From: Bretschneidera sinensis
Taxonomy: Eukaryota; Streptophyta; Magnoliopsida; Brassicales; Akaniaceae
Reading direction: 5' to 3'
DNA length: 64,000 bases
Assembly (NCBI GenBank): GCA_023935145.1
Contig: CM043702.1
Coordinates: 76,626,820-76,690,819, forward strand
A program made the translations under genes and the position numbers. Numbering within the stretch: position 1 is the first letter of the stretch; each line of letters opens with the position of its first letter. Under the pieces are notes generated by a model. The model made no database searches. It had not been told where the DNA came from and worked only from the letters and a program-made list of their open reading frames with translations. Shown piece by piece: positions 10,954 to 23,499 of this stretch.

Positions 10954-12060
10954 CTAAGAATATCGCCCTAGAATCACCGGTATCTGAATCCCTATATTCT
11001 GGACCGGCTCTGTATCTAGCACAATAAAATCCATGGGGAAATAAAACTGATCTACTTTTATTAAAACGTCCTTAACTACTCCCCGTGGTATTTTCACTGA
11101 CCTGTCAGCCAATTGAAGTGTTGTCGATGTGGGCTTCAATTCTCCTAACCCTAACTGCAAATAGACTGAATAGGGTAGAAGATTCACACTAGCTCCTAAA
11201 TCCAATAAAGCCTTCTTAATCTGGCTGACTCCTATAATGCAAGAGATGGTAGGACACCCTGGGTCCTTATACTTGATTGGCAGCCTACACTGAAGGATTG
11301 AGCTAACCTGCTTGGTCAAAAATGCCTTTTTCAGGACATTTGTCATTCTCTTGATAGTGATCAAGTCCTTTAAGAACTTGGCATATGATGGCACTTGCTC
11401 GATGGCGTCCAAAAGTGGAATATTGATTTGGACTCGCTTGAACACCTCAAGAATTTCTTCAAATTTCCCTCCTTTCTTAGGCGCTTGTAATCTCTCAGGG
11501 TAAGGTGCTTTAGGTACAAACGACCTAGGAGGGTTATTCACAGTAGGAGTGGCTGTAGATGGCTCAGCATCTCTTTTCTCCTTGTTGCCACTTTCTTGCC
11601 CTTGCTGCATAGCAGGGCTCTCTTTTACTCGATTATCCATTTGTCTCCCAGATCTTAATGTGACAATCGATTGCACTTGTTCCTCCCCATACGTAGAAGT
11701 TGATGAATTTCCAATCACAAACTGTCCCTTCGGGTTGGTCACGGGCTGACTGGGGAACTTTCCCTTTTCTCTTTCACCCAAGTGACTTGCTATTTGCCCC
11801 ATTTGACTCTCTAGATTGGCAATCGCTTGGGTGTTTACTATTGTCGCACTCCTCACTTCGCTGATGGATTGGCCGATCATTTTCGTGAACTCCTTGAATG
11901 TGTCATCCAATGACTGTGAAACCGGCGTTGGTGCTTGAGTGGGAGTATGGTAAGAAGATGCTGGTGCTGGATGGACTGAGCGACCATGACTTTGAATTAG
12001 TGGAGGCAATCCAGGAGGGTATTGATTGTGAGCATGATGAGGAGCTCCTCCCTGATTCAA
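10954..12060 (-). pseudogene. Gag C-terminus and aspartic protease of Athila-like element
   Basis: The first part is the low-complexity end of gag with a predicted helix (NTQAIANLESQMGQIASHL). The second is a pepsin-like protease (KALLDLGASVNLLPYSVYLQ), where the usual DTG or DSG reads DLG, so the catalytic triplet is changed. It ends at PVILGR, just before a one-base loss near 10970 that separates it from RT. The start at 12060 is an artefact of another one-base loss near 12081, because gag reads through from the upstream frame. Confidence 0.85.
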
Positions 12061-12879
12061 CGATTGGTTCTGCTTCCATGAAAATTAGGGTGATTCCGCC
12101 ACCCTGGATTGTAAGTCTCAGAGTAGGATCCACCTGATTGCCTCCTATAGTCATTGAAAGCATTTACATGTTCCGTGGGACACTCGGCAAAAGCTGACAT
12201 AGATGGACAATTCTGTGCTAAATGCATAGGACTAGCACAGATGGAACAGCAATCGTCATTAATTGTATTGGCAGCATTGATGGACTTGCCCATAGTGAGA
12301 GCGTTAATTTTCTTGGTGAGAGCATCTATCTTTATCTTTAAATCCGTCTCCTCCTTAATCTCATAGATGCCTCCTTTCCTAGGAGCTCGAATGGACTTGT
12401 CCCGACAGCTTGAAAAATCCCACTGCTGCGAGTTGTCGGACAACTTGTCCAATGCCTTGTATGCTTCATCCCCTGTCAGACTTAAGAATGCCCCCCCATT
12501 CATAGACTCGATCATGCTACGGTTGGGTTGAGTCAACCCTTGGTAGAAGAACTGAACAAGTCTCCACTTCTCATATACATGTGGAGGGCATCTAATCAGT
12601 AACTCTTTAAAACGCTCCCAACTCTCATAAAACTTCTCATCCTCCTCCTGCGTGAAAGAACTAATCTCCTTTCGGTACTCATTCACTCTAGACATTGGGA
12701 AAAATTTATTATAGAATTTACTCAGCAGATTTTCCCAAGATGTAATAGACTCAGACGTGTTGGAATCCAACCATGCCCTAGCTCTATCATGAAGAGAAAA
12801 AAGGAAGAGTCTAAGATGGACTGACTCCTCAGAGAAGTTTTGGAACTTGAATGTGGCACATATATCTTTGAACTTCTTT
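12057..12879 (-). pseudogene. Gag capsid region of Athila-like element, N-terminus deleted
   Basis: Capsid-type gag domain. On the minus strand from 12879 the frame reads KKFKDICATFKF, then LRLFLFSLHDRARAWLDS, then SITSWENLLSKFYNKFFP, the core of the plant retrotransposon gag domain. A CCHC-like knuckle (CCSICASPMHLAQNCP) follows. The frame begins directly at the LTR junction at 12879/12880, so the true start and leader are gone. It ends at the frameshift near 12081. Confidence 0.88.
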
Positions 12880-14067
12880 ATAAACTAAACTAAACTAAAT
12901 TGATTTAATAACTAATGATGAAAACACTAAGGTTTCAGAATCCACCCAACCAAAGTAAAGCAAATATCTTCATGTTCTATATAAAAAAATAATCTATCTA
13001 ACATTCCATGAATCCAACAAAAAATAACGAATATCCCAATTAAACCAAAAGCATCCAATGTATCCGCTTTTAACAAATCACAAAGGAAATCCAATTTAAT
13101 CGAAAAGGATTCGATGTATCCATCGGATGAAGCACGCAGAATATCCAACAGAACAATTAAAACTATCAATCGTAAGAATTTACTCAAACAATTGAAATAG
13201 AACATTTAAACTAAACATATCAGAATTGTATAAACATATATGAAAATACAATGCTAAACAATGGCGAGGCTTCATCTTCAACCTTAGCGGAAGATTTTAG
13301 CCACCCATTATCATGAAACTAAATTTCACAATAAAAAGTGCTAAGCATTAAAAACTAGAAAAGAATTAAAACTAACTGTACATTGGGAGAAATTCCACAC
13401 GCTGTTGGGCAGCACTTCCCCTGGTGGTGGGAAAAGCCTTTAGGAGATCTACTAGAATGCTAATAGAAATCCACCAGACTGCACACTGAATAATGAGGTG
13501 GGATAGTGTTTATATAAGGGATTTCTCGGAGTATAATGAGCTGCAAATTCGATGTGGGATACTGCCTCTTTGCGATCGATCGCAAGTCTGGTGCGATCGA
13601 TCGCAGCATGGTGCGATGCAATGCGTCTGGTGCGCTATAAGTGCTTCCTATCCGATGTGAGATGTGCGAGTCAACTGAGATCGATCGCAGCCTTGTTGCG
13701 CTCGAGCGCATCATAGTGCGTTGCAATATATATGCAGTATCAAAAGTTTCCTTTCCAATGTGGGATGTGCGAGTCACTTGCGATCGATCGCAGGTCTTGT
13801 GCGCTCGAGCGCAGGTGCGATTGATCTCATGCCGTGTGCGCACGATCGCAGTTGCGATCGATCGCGCATCTGGTGCGCTCGATCGCACTAGGCATCCTCA
13901 GCTTTTGCTCTTTAAGCCCTGGAGTTTCCACATTGCTTCATTTTATTCCAAAACCTATAAAAACACAGAAAACACAGAAAATAGATAAAATAACACGAAA
14001 TAACATAATTAAGAACTCAACAAATGTAAACTAAGGGGCTAAAACATGTAATATTTAGCACTCATCA
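12880..14067 (-). mobile_element. 5' LTR of Athila-like element, U5 end deleted
   Basis: 1188 bases collinear with 5272-6458 of the 3' LTR. The first 168 bases of the plus-strand LTR (U5) are missing and gag coding sequence follows directly. The junction lies in ataaactaaactaaac, also present in the LTR. The TATA box is at 13509-13516 and the palindrome array at 13571-13890. The outer end abuts TCTAT. Confidence 0.9.
13509..13516 (-). promoter_or_regulatory. LTR TATA box of Athila-like element
   Basis: Minus-strand TATATAAA, conserved at 5901-5908 in the other LTR. About 550 bases of U3 lie upstream, including the palindrome array. Transcription would begin near 13480. Confidence 0.6.
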
Positions 14068-14084
14068 TCTATATTATTAAGAAT

Positions 14085-14401
14085 AGTTGAGTCACTAATT
14101 ATATTAAAAGCTTAAGCTAATGGAAAGAGTCCAATTAATTATTTATACTTTAGCACTCTCCCTCACATGCAAGCTGATTGAAGGATTAAAAACTTTGCAC
14201 ATGAAACCCAAGTGTAAGAAAGTCCAAATATCTTAAAGAGCAAAGAAGAATTAGGTGAAATACCAAATGAAAAAGGGCATCTCTAGGACTGAAAGTTGAG
14301 GCCTAAAGCTCTTATACCAAATTAAAAAATAGTTGAATTACTAATTATCTCAAAAGCTTAAGCTAATGGAAAACGATCCAATTAATTTTTTATACTTAGC
14401 A
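14085..14401 (-). mobile_element. TRIM: terminal-repeat retrotransposon in miniature
   Basis: Two direct repeats of about 71 bases (14085-14155 and 14330-14401) share ttaagctaatggaaa and ccaattaattwttt. On the minus strand the inner side of the right copy is followed by TGGTATAAGAGC (14308-14319), a match to the initiator-Met tRNA PBS. The purine tract TGTGAGGGAGAG (14156-14167) precedes the left copy. Only about 150 bases lie between. This is the full plan of a TRIM. I found no target duplication. Upstream to 14574 nothing is recognised. Confidence 0.75.
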
Positions 14402-15190
14402 CTTATCAACGTGTGTAAGTGTTTCCCTAAAGTTGGTGAAGTGAGCTTATGCTAAAAGCTTCTAGAAGTGTGACTTGTTCAAATTATCAACCAATTTCTA
14501 CAATATAATTTGACTACCGAGCACTCACTATAACTACTCAAGACTCAAGATTTCTTTGAAATGTATTCATACAATGAATTGATTGTTAAATAATTTGTAT
14601 ATATTGCATTATAGGAGTATGCATGTTATGCACAGAATTTGTTTTAGTTTTCGTGTGAACCTATGATAGGAATCCTAATATGACTAAAAACATGGAGCCT
14701 ATAACATTGGATCAGAATCAAATAGCTACATATGCACATCAGCTACTACTGACAGATGATGACAATAGTAATAAGCCAGAGATTCAAAATCAACCAAGAA
14801 GGACTAGAAGGGTACCTAACTGGACCAAAGACCATGTGCTGTAACGAAACCTAACAGGGAAGAAAGAGAATAAGCTAAGAAGAGTGGTTACTTAGTTAAG
14901 ATAGTTACTTCTGTTATAAGAGTAGTTAACAGTTTTGGAATTTGTTCTAACTGTTTCTTGATTCTTGTAGGCATTAAACTATAAATAAGTCTGACATTGT
15001 AAATGAGAATTGATGGATGAAGTAACAAATTTTCATTCTTTTTCAAAATTCCTCTTATTCCTCTACCATTAGAAGTTGTCCACTGGCTTATAATTAATGG
15101 AATACCAAATTTCTAGAACTACTATTCTAACATTGGTGCTTTCATTAAGATCCATTACAATACCAAATTTTAGTAATTCATTCAACTATT

Positions 15191-15900
15191 ATGGCTGAGG
15201 GCATAAGATTCACCAAACTTGATGATCAAATCAAGACCCACACTGATCAACTCAAGACTTTATAGCAATTTCAAAAATATCAGTATAATGCAACTGTGGA
15301 ATTTCGCAAGCAAATTGAGCAGAAGATTGATGATTTAAAGGTTACTATGAACCAAAAATTCAAAGCATTCATGAATTTAGTAGATTCCAAGTTTGATGTT
15401 TTATAACAATAATTGAATCAACATTCCTGAATTTCTGAAGCTTCTTGGATAAGCCTTGATCATAATTCTTTGATTATCACCAAACCCCAGATGATCAAAG
15501 ACTTGTCATAGCTTCCTTTCACATGGAAGGACTTGCTCTCTCATAGTATCAATGGATACACAACAATAGATTCATTAATACTTGTAAGGAATTCTTGAAG
15601 TCATTACAATTGAGGTTTGGACCATCAATGTTTGATGATTATAGTGGTGCCTTGTCCAAATTAACTCAAGAATTTACTGTAGCTAAATATCACACAAAAT
15701 TTGAGAAGCTATCCACCAAGGTTTCTAGGTTAAAAGAACCCTTATTGATCAGTTTCTTCATATCAGGTCTTAAACCTGAATTAATGAGGGAATTGTTAGT
15801 GGAACAACCCACTTCATTGATTCAAGCTATGGCCTTAGCTATGTTCAAGAAGATAGGTATAAAAAAATGAGGCAATCATTCAAGAATTAATGGCCAAGAC
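15191..15900 (+). pseudogene. Gag of the 14.6-17.6 kb gypsy relic
   Basis: An ATG at 15191 opens a frame beginning MAEGIRFTKLDDQIKTHTDQ that is soon broken by stops. The recognisable capsid domain is at 15595-15870, with LQLRFGPSMFDDYSGALSKL, then YHTKFEKLSTKVSRL and ISGLKPELMRELL. That matches the retrotransposon gag family. At least five in-frame stops precede the domain, so no capsid could be made. Confidence 0.75.
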
Positions 15901-16099
15901 ACTCAAGGACTCTAAGAATATTGAAGACACCAATATAGGAGCAAAAAAAGTCACCAACTCCTCCAACTACTACTATTAGAAGATTGAGTTCTGCTAAAAC
16001 GCAAGTTCAAATGGGGAAAAAAGGTTGCATTATAATTGTGATGATAAGTACTCTAAGGATTATAAGTGTAAAAGATAGTTTTTTAATGACGAGGGATGA

Positions 16100-16500
16100 A
16101 GAAGGTTAGATTATATACCATTAAGAGAATCAAGATCCAGATGAGGAGACAAGATTTCTTGAAGTCGGTATGCATGCCTTAGGATGGCAATTGAGTACAA
16201 GAAAAATCATAATTATTGGAACTCATGGGGCACACAAGCTACAAATGCTCATTGATAGTGGTAGCACCCATAACTTCATACAAGAAAGGATAGCCCTAAA
16301 GTTAGCAGTACCAATATCTCTAGTTAAACCATTTAAGGTATATATGGGCAATGAAGACTACTTAGCTGTACCAAGAGTGTATTGCAGTTGAACTTAATCT
16401 CCAAGGCCATATCTTTATAGTGGATCTCTTCATTCTTACAATACAAGGTGTTGTTGTGGTCCTTGGCATCAAATGGTTGGAGGTATTGGCACCTGTACTC
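16100..16500 (+). pseudogene. Aspartic protease of the gypsy relic
   Basis: The frame at 16170-16391 includes QMLIDSGSTHNFIQERIALK. It keeps the catalytic DSG followed by the THNF block typical of plant gypsy proteases. A one-base shift near 16390 moves the rest (GVVVVLGIKWLE) into another frame. It would mature the polyprotein if intact. Confidence 0.75.
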
Positions 16501-16799
16501 ACAAATTATAAGCTTTTAACTATAAAATTTCACTAGCAAGGAAAAAATATTCAATTGAAATGGGAGTCTAATCTAAATCATGGTCCCTTGCCCATGAAAC
16601 ACCTACGGAATTTGGCTAATTAAGCTAGAATTTCCTATTTCTATCACTTGGTAGCATCTGTAGTACTAGTACAAGATTTTGGTACCAAAGTTGCAATACC
16701 AGAAGCTGTGCAGTCCTTATAACAAGAATTTAAGTCTATCTTTAAAGAACCAACTCAGTTACCACATTCAAGACAACATAATCATCATATTTATCTACA

Positions 16800-17091
16800 T
16801 CCGGGCTCTTGGCATGTAAATATTAGGCCCTACAAATATCCCCATTTTCAGAAAATAGATTTTGAGAAATTAATTTCTGAAATGCTTTAAACTGGTATCA
16901 TTAAACCAAGCCATAGTCCATTTTCATCTCTTATCCTTTTGGTAAAAAGGAAGGATAGCTCTTGGAGGTTCTATATTGATTATAAAGCTCTAAATATCAT
17001 TACAGTCAAAGACAATTTTCTAATTCCCACTATTGAAGAAGTACTGGATGAACTACATGGAGCAAAACTGTTTTCCAAATTGGACTACATG
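16800..17091 (+). pseudogene. Reverse transcriptase N-terminal stub
   Basis: Reads YKYPHFQKIDFEKLISEML, a stop, then [27 protein letters not shown] and [12 protein letters not shown]. These are the first conserved RT blocks of gypsy elements. The frame then enters the second LTR, so the catalytic F/YxDD block is missing. The junction is a deletion. Confidence 0.8.
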
Positions 17092-17648
17092 GAATTGATT
17101 GTTAAATAATTTGTATATATTGCATTATAGGAGTATGTATATTATGCATAATATTTGTTTTAGTTTTCGTGTAAACCTATGATAGGAATCTTAATATGAC
17201 TAAAGACATGGGGCCTGTAACACTAAATCATAATCAAATAGCTATAAATGCACAACAAATGATGACAATAGTACAAAATCAAAGATTCAAAATCAACCAA
17301 GAAGGACTAGAAAGGACCTTACTGGATGAAAGATTATGTTCTGTAATGAAAGCTAAAAGAAAATAAAGAGAATAAGCTAAAGAGAGTTATTCAGTTAGTT
17401 AGTTAAGACAGTTAATTTTGTTACAAGAGTAGTTAATAGTTTTAGAATTTTTTTGTAACTGTTTCTTGATTCTTGTAGGCATTGAACTATATAGAAGCCT
17501 GATATTATAAACGAGAATTCATGGATGAAACAACAAGTTTTCCTTCTTTTTCACAATTCCTCTCCTTCCTCTCTTTCCTCTGCTATTAGGAGCTGTCCAT
17601 TAGCTTATAATTAGTGGGATACCAGATTTCCATAACTAATGTTCTAAC

Positions 17649-18026
17649 CCAGCAAGTTACATAGCCAATACCCTTTGGACCAGTCGCATCTGGATGCATT
17701 ATGTGTATTCAAATTTTTGGTACGAGGTATTTCTATTTTCTGCTTGACTAATCTCTGAGTAAATGTAAAGTGTCTTACTCATATGTATCGATTAAAATAA
17801 ATTTTGCAAGCATGATTTAAGAAATTTATTTACACTTAATAATGAATCAAACATAAAACCAATGCTAAGAACATGTTTATCTTGACACGTTCTACCACTT
17901 AAATAAATAATCAAACGTTAAGTACCTTGAATTAAAGGTGATCGAGATTTGTTCTTCTAAACTAACCCATATGCATAATATATGCTTTTAAATTATAATT
18001 TCCAAATAAATAGATTATTTTTTTCT
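17649..18026. other. No recognised feature
   Basis: AT-rich DNA between two retroelement relics. I see no coding frame or repeat. Confidence 0.4.
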
Positions 18027-18737
18027 TCAAATGTTAATGATTGATATTAAAAAAAAACTACAAAAGAAGAAAAGGTTGAAGTGGAGATGAGAAAAAAAAG
18101 GAAGATATTTTAAAAAAATTATGGATAACAAAGACCTAGAACTTGAAAGAGAGCCTTTTAATTCTCTTGATATTTTAATGTGAAGGTCTTCAACTTCGAC
18201 TTCTAATGGACTTTGAGCAGCTCGTATTTTCTCAACTCTTGTTAGAGCTTGGAACATTTCAAAATCAGATGGGAGCTGAGCTTGAGAGTTTGGGGGATGA
18301 CGAGTTAGGTTTCGTCTTCCTCCCTTTCCCTAGCAACCTTGTGTTGATGCTCAATCCAATCTGATATGCCATTTCTTCTTGATCTTTTTATCGAGATAGC
18401 TATTTCTTCTCGACCTTCTTGGATGGCTGTCGTGCTGGGTGTTTTAAGCCCGCATAGGCTCAGTTTGAACTGATCTTAGCACCATCTTTGCGATCAAGAA
18501 GTTGGATGGATCTCTCCCATTATACACCTCGGGGCTCTGGTGAGTTCTCTAGGCTTGGCCAAGGCGGTATCCATCCGTACGTCGGTTACTAGTGGCAATG
18601 TAGTTTTTCTTGGCCATGGTGCACTTGGACAGGGCCTTTTTGCACTACAGTATCGAAAACTGCGGGGCGAGGTCATCCATGGACTTTTGGAGTGACATTG
18701 CAAGATGAATTTGTCTTCCCACGGATGACACCAATCT
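18027..18737 (-). pseudogene. Second Tat-like gag/leader relic with PBS
   Basis: A PBS-like stretch (plus cccacggatgacaccaat, about 18717-18734) stands next to an LTR end, as at 650-672. Downstream on the minus strand are scattered frames: MAKKNYIATSNRRTDGYRLG at about 18610 and a charged frame at 18257 (MFQALTRVEKIRAAQSPLEV). They lie where gag should be, but I cannot align them confidently. It is read as a decayed relative of the element at 1-1300. Confidence 0.45.
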
Positions 18738-19262
18738 ATTGATGCCAAAAAGTGGACGATGATGTCCTGTCTTCAATGGTCCTTAATGAGGTTTGCTGAA
18801 GGTTCGTCTTTGTACGAGGAATCTTGGATTGGGGGGTTTCCTAAAGTTGGTGATGAACAAAACCTACAAAATAAGTCTCATATAGTTTTTATACTCCGAG
18901 GAGGACCCTCCGATGCTCAAGTCAGTGAACACTTTTATGAAGTGAAAAGAGAGTTTTTAAGAGGTGTGAGGATATTTAGGAAGAGGAGAAAACTAGATGA
19001 GCTCTCTTTGTACCTCGTATGATTTCTACATGTACTTATGGTTCTCTCTCCGTTTTCTACATCTTGTAAGTATTGTTGTGTTTGGGTCCTGCCTTTTGTT
19101 TTGAATTCTCTCTTTCGTTATTCCTTTTTCTGCTCTCCCTTCTTTTTGTTTGAAGGTGAGGATTCCTTTATATAGATGTGGTATATTACTGATTTTCTGA
19201 GGTAGGACATTAATAGACTGAGGTCTTAGTGCCTCGAGCTTCACAACAGATGACTCTTTGTA
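18738..19262 (-). mobile_element. LTR of second Tat-like relic
   Basis: Shares with the LTR at 669-1300 the end block catcaatagattgg and the ctccgatgc/tcagt block. A minus-strand TATA box, CTATATAAAGG, is at about 19165-19175. The outer end is uncertain and could reach about 19440. No G-box array is seen here. Confidence 0.5.
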
Positions 19263-19513
19263 CTTGAGATATGGTTTTTTCTAAGCTATCCCATCATTGT
19301 GTCAGGAAGGATGGCCGCATTTACACCTTAGTAACCAGTCCGAGTCACTTTGCTGCTTAAGAGTTATTACATGGCCACGTGTTGGCCTATTATTGGGCCA
19401 TATTATTTTGGTCAAATCAGTCTCTATTGAGATTTTTGATATGTTAAAAGAGGAGATGAAAAATTAGTGGAAACTTAATTATACCCTTAAAGGCATATGT
19501 GCAATGTGTGCGA

Positions 19514-20005
19514 TGCTGGAATTTTTCTATGTGGGCAACAACTAATTATAGTGGTTTTGGTTTTATAAAACCAGGTCAGCGGATTTGGTCCAATGAGAAA
19601 AGTACGAGAGCCCATCTATTGTTAATTGGTAATCATGTTGTTTAGGCTTGTACACGTCTTAATATTATTAATGTGGGTCAATAACTAGTGTAGGCCTTAG
19701 TCTAATATGACCCGTAGATGGAAGAGCCCATTTGGACTCTCAGTTACTATGGTTACTGATGTGTATATAAACAAACTAGGTCCCCTCTTTGGCTCACACA
19801 TCTGAGTATTCAGTTTTCTATCTATTTGAGAAAGTTGTTATTGTGGGAGTATAAAGAGGAAGACCTAACCTTGATCAAACTTTCGTTGTGAGGTAATTCA
19901 AATTTTTGCTGTGACGATGACTCAATCAGGTATATGATTTACTTATGTAATTATCAGTGTTCTAATTTCATGTATGATATTATTGTTATATTTATTTAAC
20001 TTATA
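19514..20005 (+). mobile_element. 5' LTR of copia element
   Basis: Starts TGCTGGAATTTTTCTATG; the other copy starts TGTTGGGATTTTTCTATG. A TATA-like tgtatataaac is at about 19760. It ends just before TGTGGTATCAAAGCC. Confidence 0.85.
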
Positions 20006-20007
20006 TG

Positions 20008-20020
20008 TGGTATCAAAGCC
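20008..20020 (+). other. Primer-binding site, initiator-Met tRNA type
   Basis: TGGTATCAAAGCC differs by one base from TGGTATCAGAGCC, the usual copia PBS, and lies two bases after the LTR. Confidence 0.85.
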
Positions 20021-23000
20021 TACATACATGAATTTAGAACCTAATTCAGGAATATTGCGTTTAATTTCAAGAGAAATTGCATTAACAATCAACCACTGAG
20101 AAAATAATTATAAAGTTATCCAGAACAATGATAAGCAAGGGAACCATCTGATCTTCTATAAGTCGGTTGTTCTAAAACTGGTCACACCTTTGTTGAAAAG
20201 ACAACTATTGATATGTGATGTGGTGTCTTGAAATCATGCTAATCATGAAAATAGCAACGCTTTATAATTTTTAATATGTTTGGAAGATCTTTTGAATGGT
20301 ATTTCTTCTTTGTAAATTTGAAATTGTATGTAAACAAATATATCTATTTAGGAATCTGAGGGAACTAAAAAAAATCAAAACACCTTCTGAATCATGTTTC
20401 TGGTCTCATGCCCATGTTATCACCATCTTCTCAATGTATATCACAACATTTTTTTGATAATTAGAAACAATTTCAAAATTGACACCAATTGGAACCTTAG
20501 CACTTTTTAGATCTATTGAGTATCAATTGTTTTCCTTTATTGAGATTGGATTTAGGAAGGTTTAATTTGATGTTTATTTGGTTTTGAATCAATTTATTAA
20601 ATTATTTAATAAAATCTATAAGTTATATTATGGCCAATTTCCATAGTTTTGTACTTATTTTCTCTTGAAATTTTAGTGAATAATGCACTTATTTGCATGT
20701 TTAGATTTTGAATTGGTGCCTTTAGCTCAACTAAATCTTAATATATAGTATTTTTCTTTTCTACAAAACACGAGATAGAAAGTTCTATATTGTGAGTCGT
20801 TATGTGTTGTGAGCCATTAATCAAAATTCAAAGGCTGCATATTACACATAAATGTTGCATTGTAGACGAAATTTATAATATAGAACAAAATTCGACATTA
20901 GATTATGCTTTCATGTTAAATTTCTGTGAAGTCATTTTTTTTCTATGTGAATTGATATATTTATTACACATCGCAAGCTAATAAGTAACCTAAATGTTTT
21001 GTGATAAATTTATAGGGTTGTTGTTCATCTTCAGTCAAGGATTAAAGCCATATAAGTCTTGCTCTGTGAATCAATTTCCAGAGAAAAATATAGTGTTCAG
21101 AGAAGAATGCATGCTCTTCATAAGAAAAAAAAAATATTGTGGCATAATGAAACCTATACTTTAGCTTCGTCTTTTTATCCTTTTGATTTCATGTTTTGGA
21201 TAGGGTTCGTATGGAGGATTTAATTGTAATTGTGACTCTTAGTTTGGGTATTTATATACTTTTCACAATGCATTTGGTTTAGACAATTGTTTTAAATTAG
21301 GACAAGAACAAGTTTGTTTGTTTACACAGTTTTTGCTAAGGCGCCTAACCGTTGCAAAGTAATAAATAAATTCATAAAATAAAGCAAATGCTACATATTA
21401 GCCTCAAATAGTTGTTGAATATTATACATATGGTAAGACGTGCATGAAAGCATATATATTTATGCATGCAAATATGCATGTGTATGCATAACGTGATGGT
21501 ATTATTATCTTTCTCATGTTAAAACTTCAAAATGACATAGGAACCTAATATAAACTATATCTTTTGGTCCTTATAGTTGGTGTGCAATCCAAAAGATCTA
21601 TCCCTAATATAAACAAGGTAGTATCTCAATTTAAATACAAAATTATGCATATTGATTATTGATTTGAGAGTGTTTCCTTTTACAATAAGATTATGTTATG
21701 AAGTAGATTTATTTTGTAGTATGAATTCATTCTATTAATTTTATGGGGACTCCCTTAAATTCTTAAATTAATATGTGAAATTTATTTGTAATGCTCACAT
21801 ATATGATTTATTATGCTTCCACAAAACATTTCATTATGAGCTTTGGTATATTAATTGTGTTTACATTCCAATATACCTTATTTGTGTTTACTTTTGTATA
21901 TTATTATTTTATTAATTTTAGTTCAAGACTTGTTTTGCTTGTGCAACATATGTTATAATCCAAAGAGGTTCATATGGTTTACTATCTCATATTGATAGGA
22001 TCAAATGCATACATGTTGTTTTAGTATGTATACAGGTAAGGTAATATATTTTATCAATCTTGATTTGAAAAGTTTCTTCAGTTGATGTGGATGGTTACCA
22101 CTAAAGTGGTTCATTCACTGATATTTGTGGGGTTATTTTATGTTGTTGTTATGGGACGTTTAATATGGGTTATTGCATTCAATAACCTGCCTAAAGAGGG
22201 TAATTGCATGTTTTAATTCAGAGGTTGATATAAAACATTTGGTGGAATTTATTTCTGTCTAGATTATCTTTATACCGAAACGTGTTAAGCATTTCGAAAA
22301 CTAAGACATGTTAATGTGTTGGTTTCCTGTAAGAGATTTCACTTACATGTTGCATACTTTGTCCAAAGGGGAGTATGTAATGATGCACTAGGAATCTGGT
22401 TATTGTAATTACCCTTTATATTAATATGTTACCTTTTTGGTTGTCCTGAATAGTTTTCATTTTTGTTGATAACAATAATGCCACGATTGAAATTTTGACT
22501 AGGTCAAATAATAAAATCAAGTCTACTTTTCATGGGAGTGTATAGAAAATATGAAAATTAAAATAATAAAAAATATATAGCTTTCTTAAATTTTCTAAAA
22601 CATATTTTTTAATTCATACTTGCTCAGTTGGTCCACTTATCGACAATAATTAAATTTTAAGCATATGAAATATATCTCAATGTTGTGATATGCTAATATA
22701 TGGAGAAAAAGATGAGTGAGATTTTAATATTTTACTTTTTAATAAAATTTGCGTTCTGCGTACTCATTGGGATTAATACTAAAATTTTAGAATAACGAAC
22801 TAAAGTTTACATGCCTAGTAACTCATAATGATGATATTTAATTGGGCATGCATATTGATCTTGAGAAATATTTATTTTCACTTGAGATGTGTAAAACATC
22901 TTATACCCATTGAAAAGAATAAGTGTTGACAATTACGAAATGGAAAAAGAATGGGTTGGTCCCACTTTCGTATTGAAGGAGTGGTTGTATAAACAAATAT

Positions 23001-23494
23001 GTTAGTGCTCGGTGAAGTGGGTCTCCAAAACGTTAGATAATTTATGAGCACTGTTACATAAACACCCAATTTTGCCATTTATTTGTTTCATTGTTTGGTT
23101 ATTGTAGCGAATGAATTCAGAATATTTAATTAACTACTTATTTCTCATTCTCTGTGCATATATTCTAAGACCTTATTTCATAGTAGATTGTTTTGATGTG
23201 CTAAATTGTTATTGATATGCATGTTATGAGAAATAATAAGATTGCTTTGTTAAGTTCAAGAGCTGTAGTAAGGATGTAACTATTGATTGTTTGGTGACTC
23301 ATAAAGGTACATGCTATTTAGAGTACCTTCTGTTGTATTGTTACATGAATGTCTGTCATTTTGCATGCATTTTTGGTTGTAAAGGGCATTATTGCTTATC
23401 CCGATTTTGGGAAATTTCATTTGTTGATACGGGTATTTGCTGCCAAAGTGGCACACTCATTGATACTTGTGGGATTTCACTAAAACATGTAGGG
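20021..23494 (+). other. Copia internal region without coding capacity
   Basis: About 3.5 kb of AT-rich DNA after the PBS where gag should be. I see no gag or CCHC motif. It contains direct repeats with the sequence right of the nested Tekay element (listed separately). It could be a very decayed gag or a non-autonomous filler region. Confidence 0.4.
22084..22480 (+). repeat. Internal direct repeats of copia element
   Basis: This block resembles 31624-32060 in order: a ttgatgtgg start, a CCACTAAAG or GCCAAAGTG block, cctgcc(t/a)aa, gaaaactaagacat, and a tgtccaaaggggagt or tgcccaaagggaagt block. A third partial copy is 23397-23492. With the Tekay insertion removed, the copies at 23397 and 31624 would be tandem with a period of about 111 bases. 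Confidence 0.6.
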
Positions 23495-23499
23495 AGATG

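Larger units (their letters stand above)
5104..14067 (-). mobile_element. Athila-like Ty3/gypsy retrotransposon, defective
   Basis: Complete outer boundaries: TCTAT at 5099-5103 and again at 14068-14072 is a 5-bp target duplication. The LTR copies start TGATGAGTGC on the minus strand. Order on the minus strand is LTR, gag, protease, RT, RNase H, integrase, PPT, LTR. The 5' side has a deletion removing the U5 end of the LTR, the PBS and the gag start. By eye the LTRs differ at roughly 30 sites over about 1190 bases, near 97% identity. Integrase and RT motifs and the 1.36-kb LTR suggest the Athila lineage; a phylogeny would settle this. Confidence 0.9.
14575..17648 (+). mobile_element. Plus-strand gypsy relic with two LTRs, pol truncated
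   Basis: A repeat at 14575-15131 returns at 17092-17648; both start gaattgattgttaaataatt and end TTCTAAC. After the first copy comes ttggtgctttcattaag, a leader common in plant gypsy elements. The internal part holds gag, protease and the start of RT, then jumps into the second LTR. The rest of RT, RNase H and integrase are lost. Several stops interrupt each domain. No target duplication was found, so outer ends are approximate. Confidence 0.8.
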
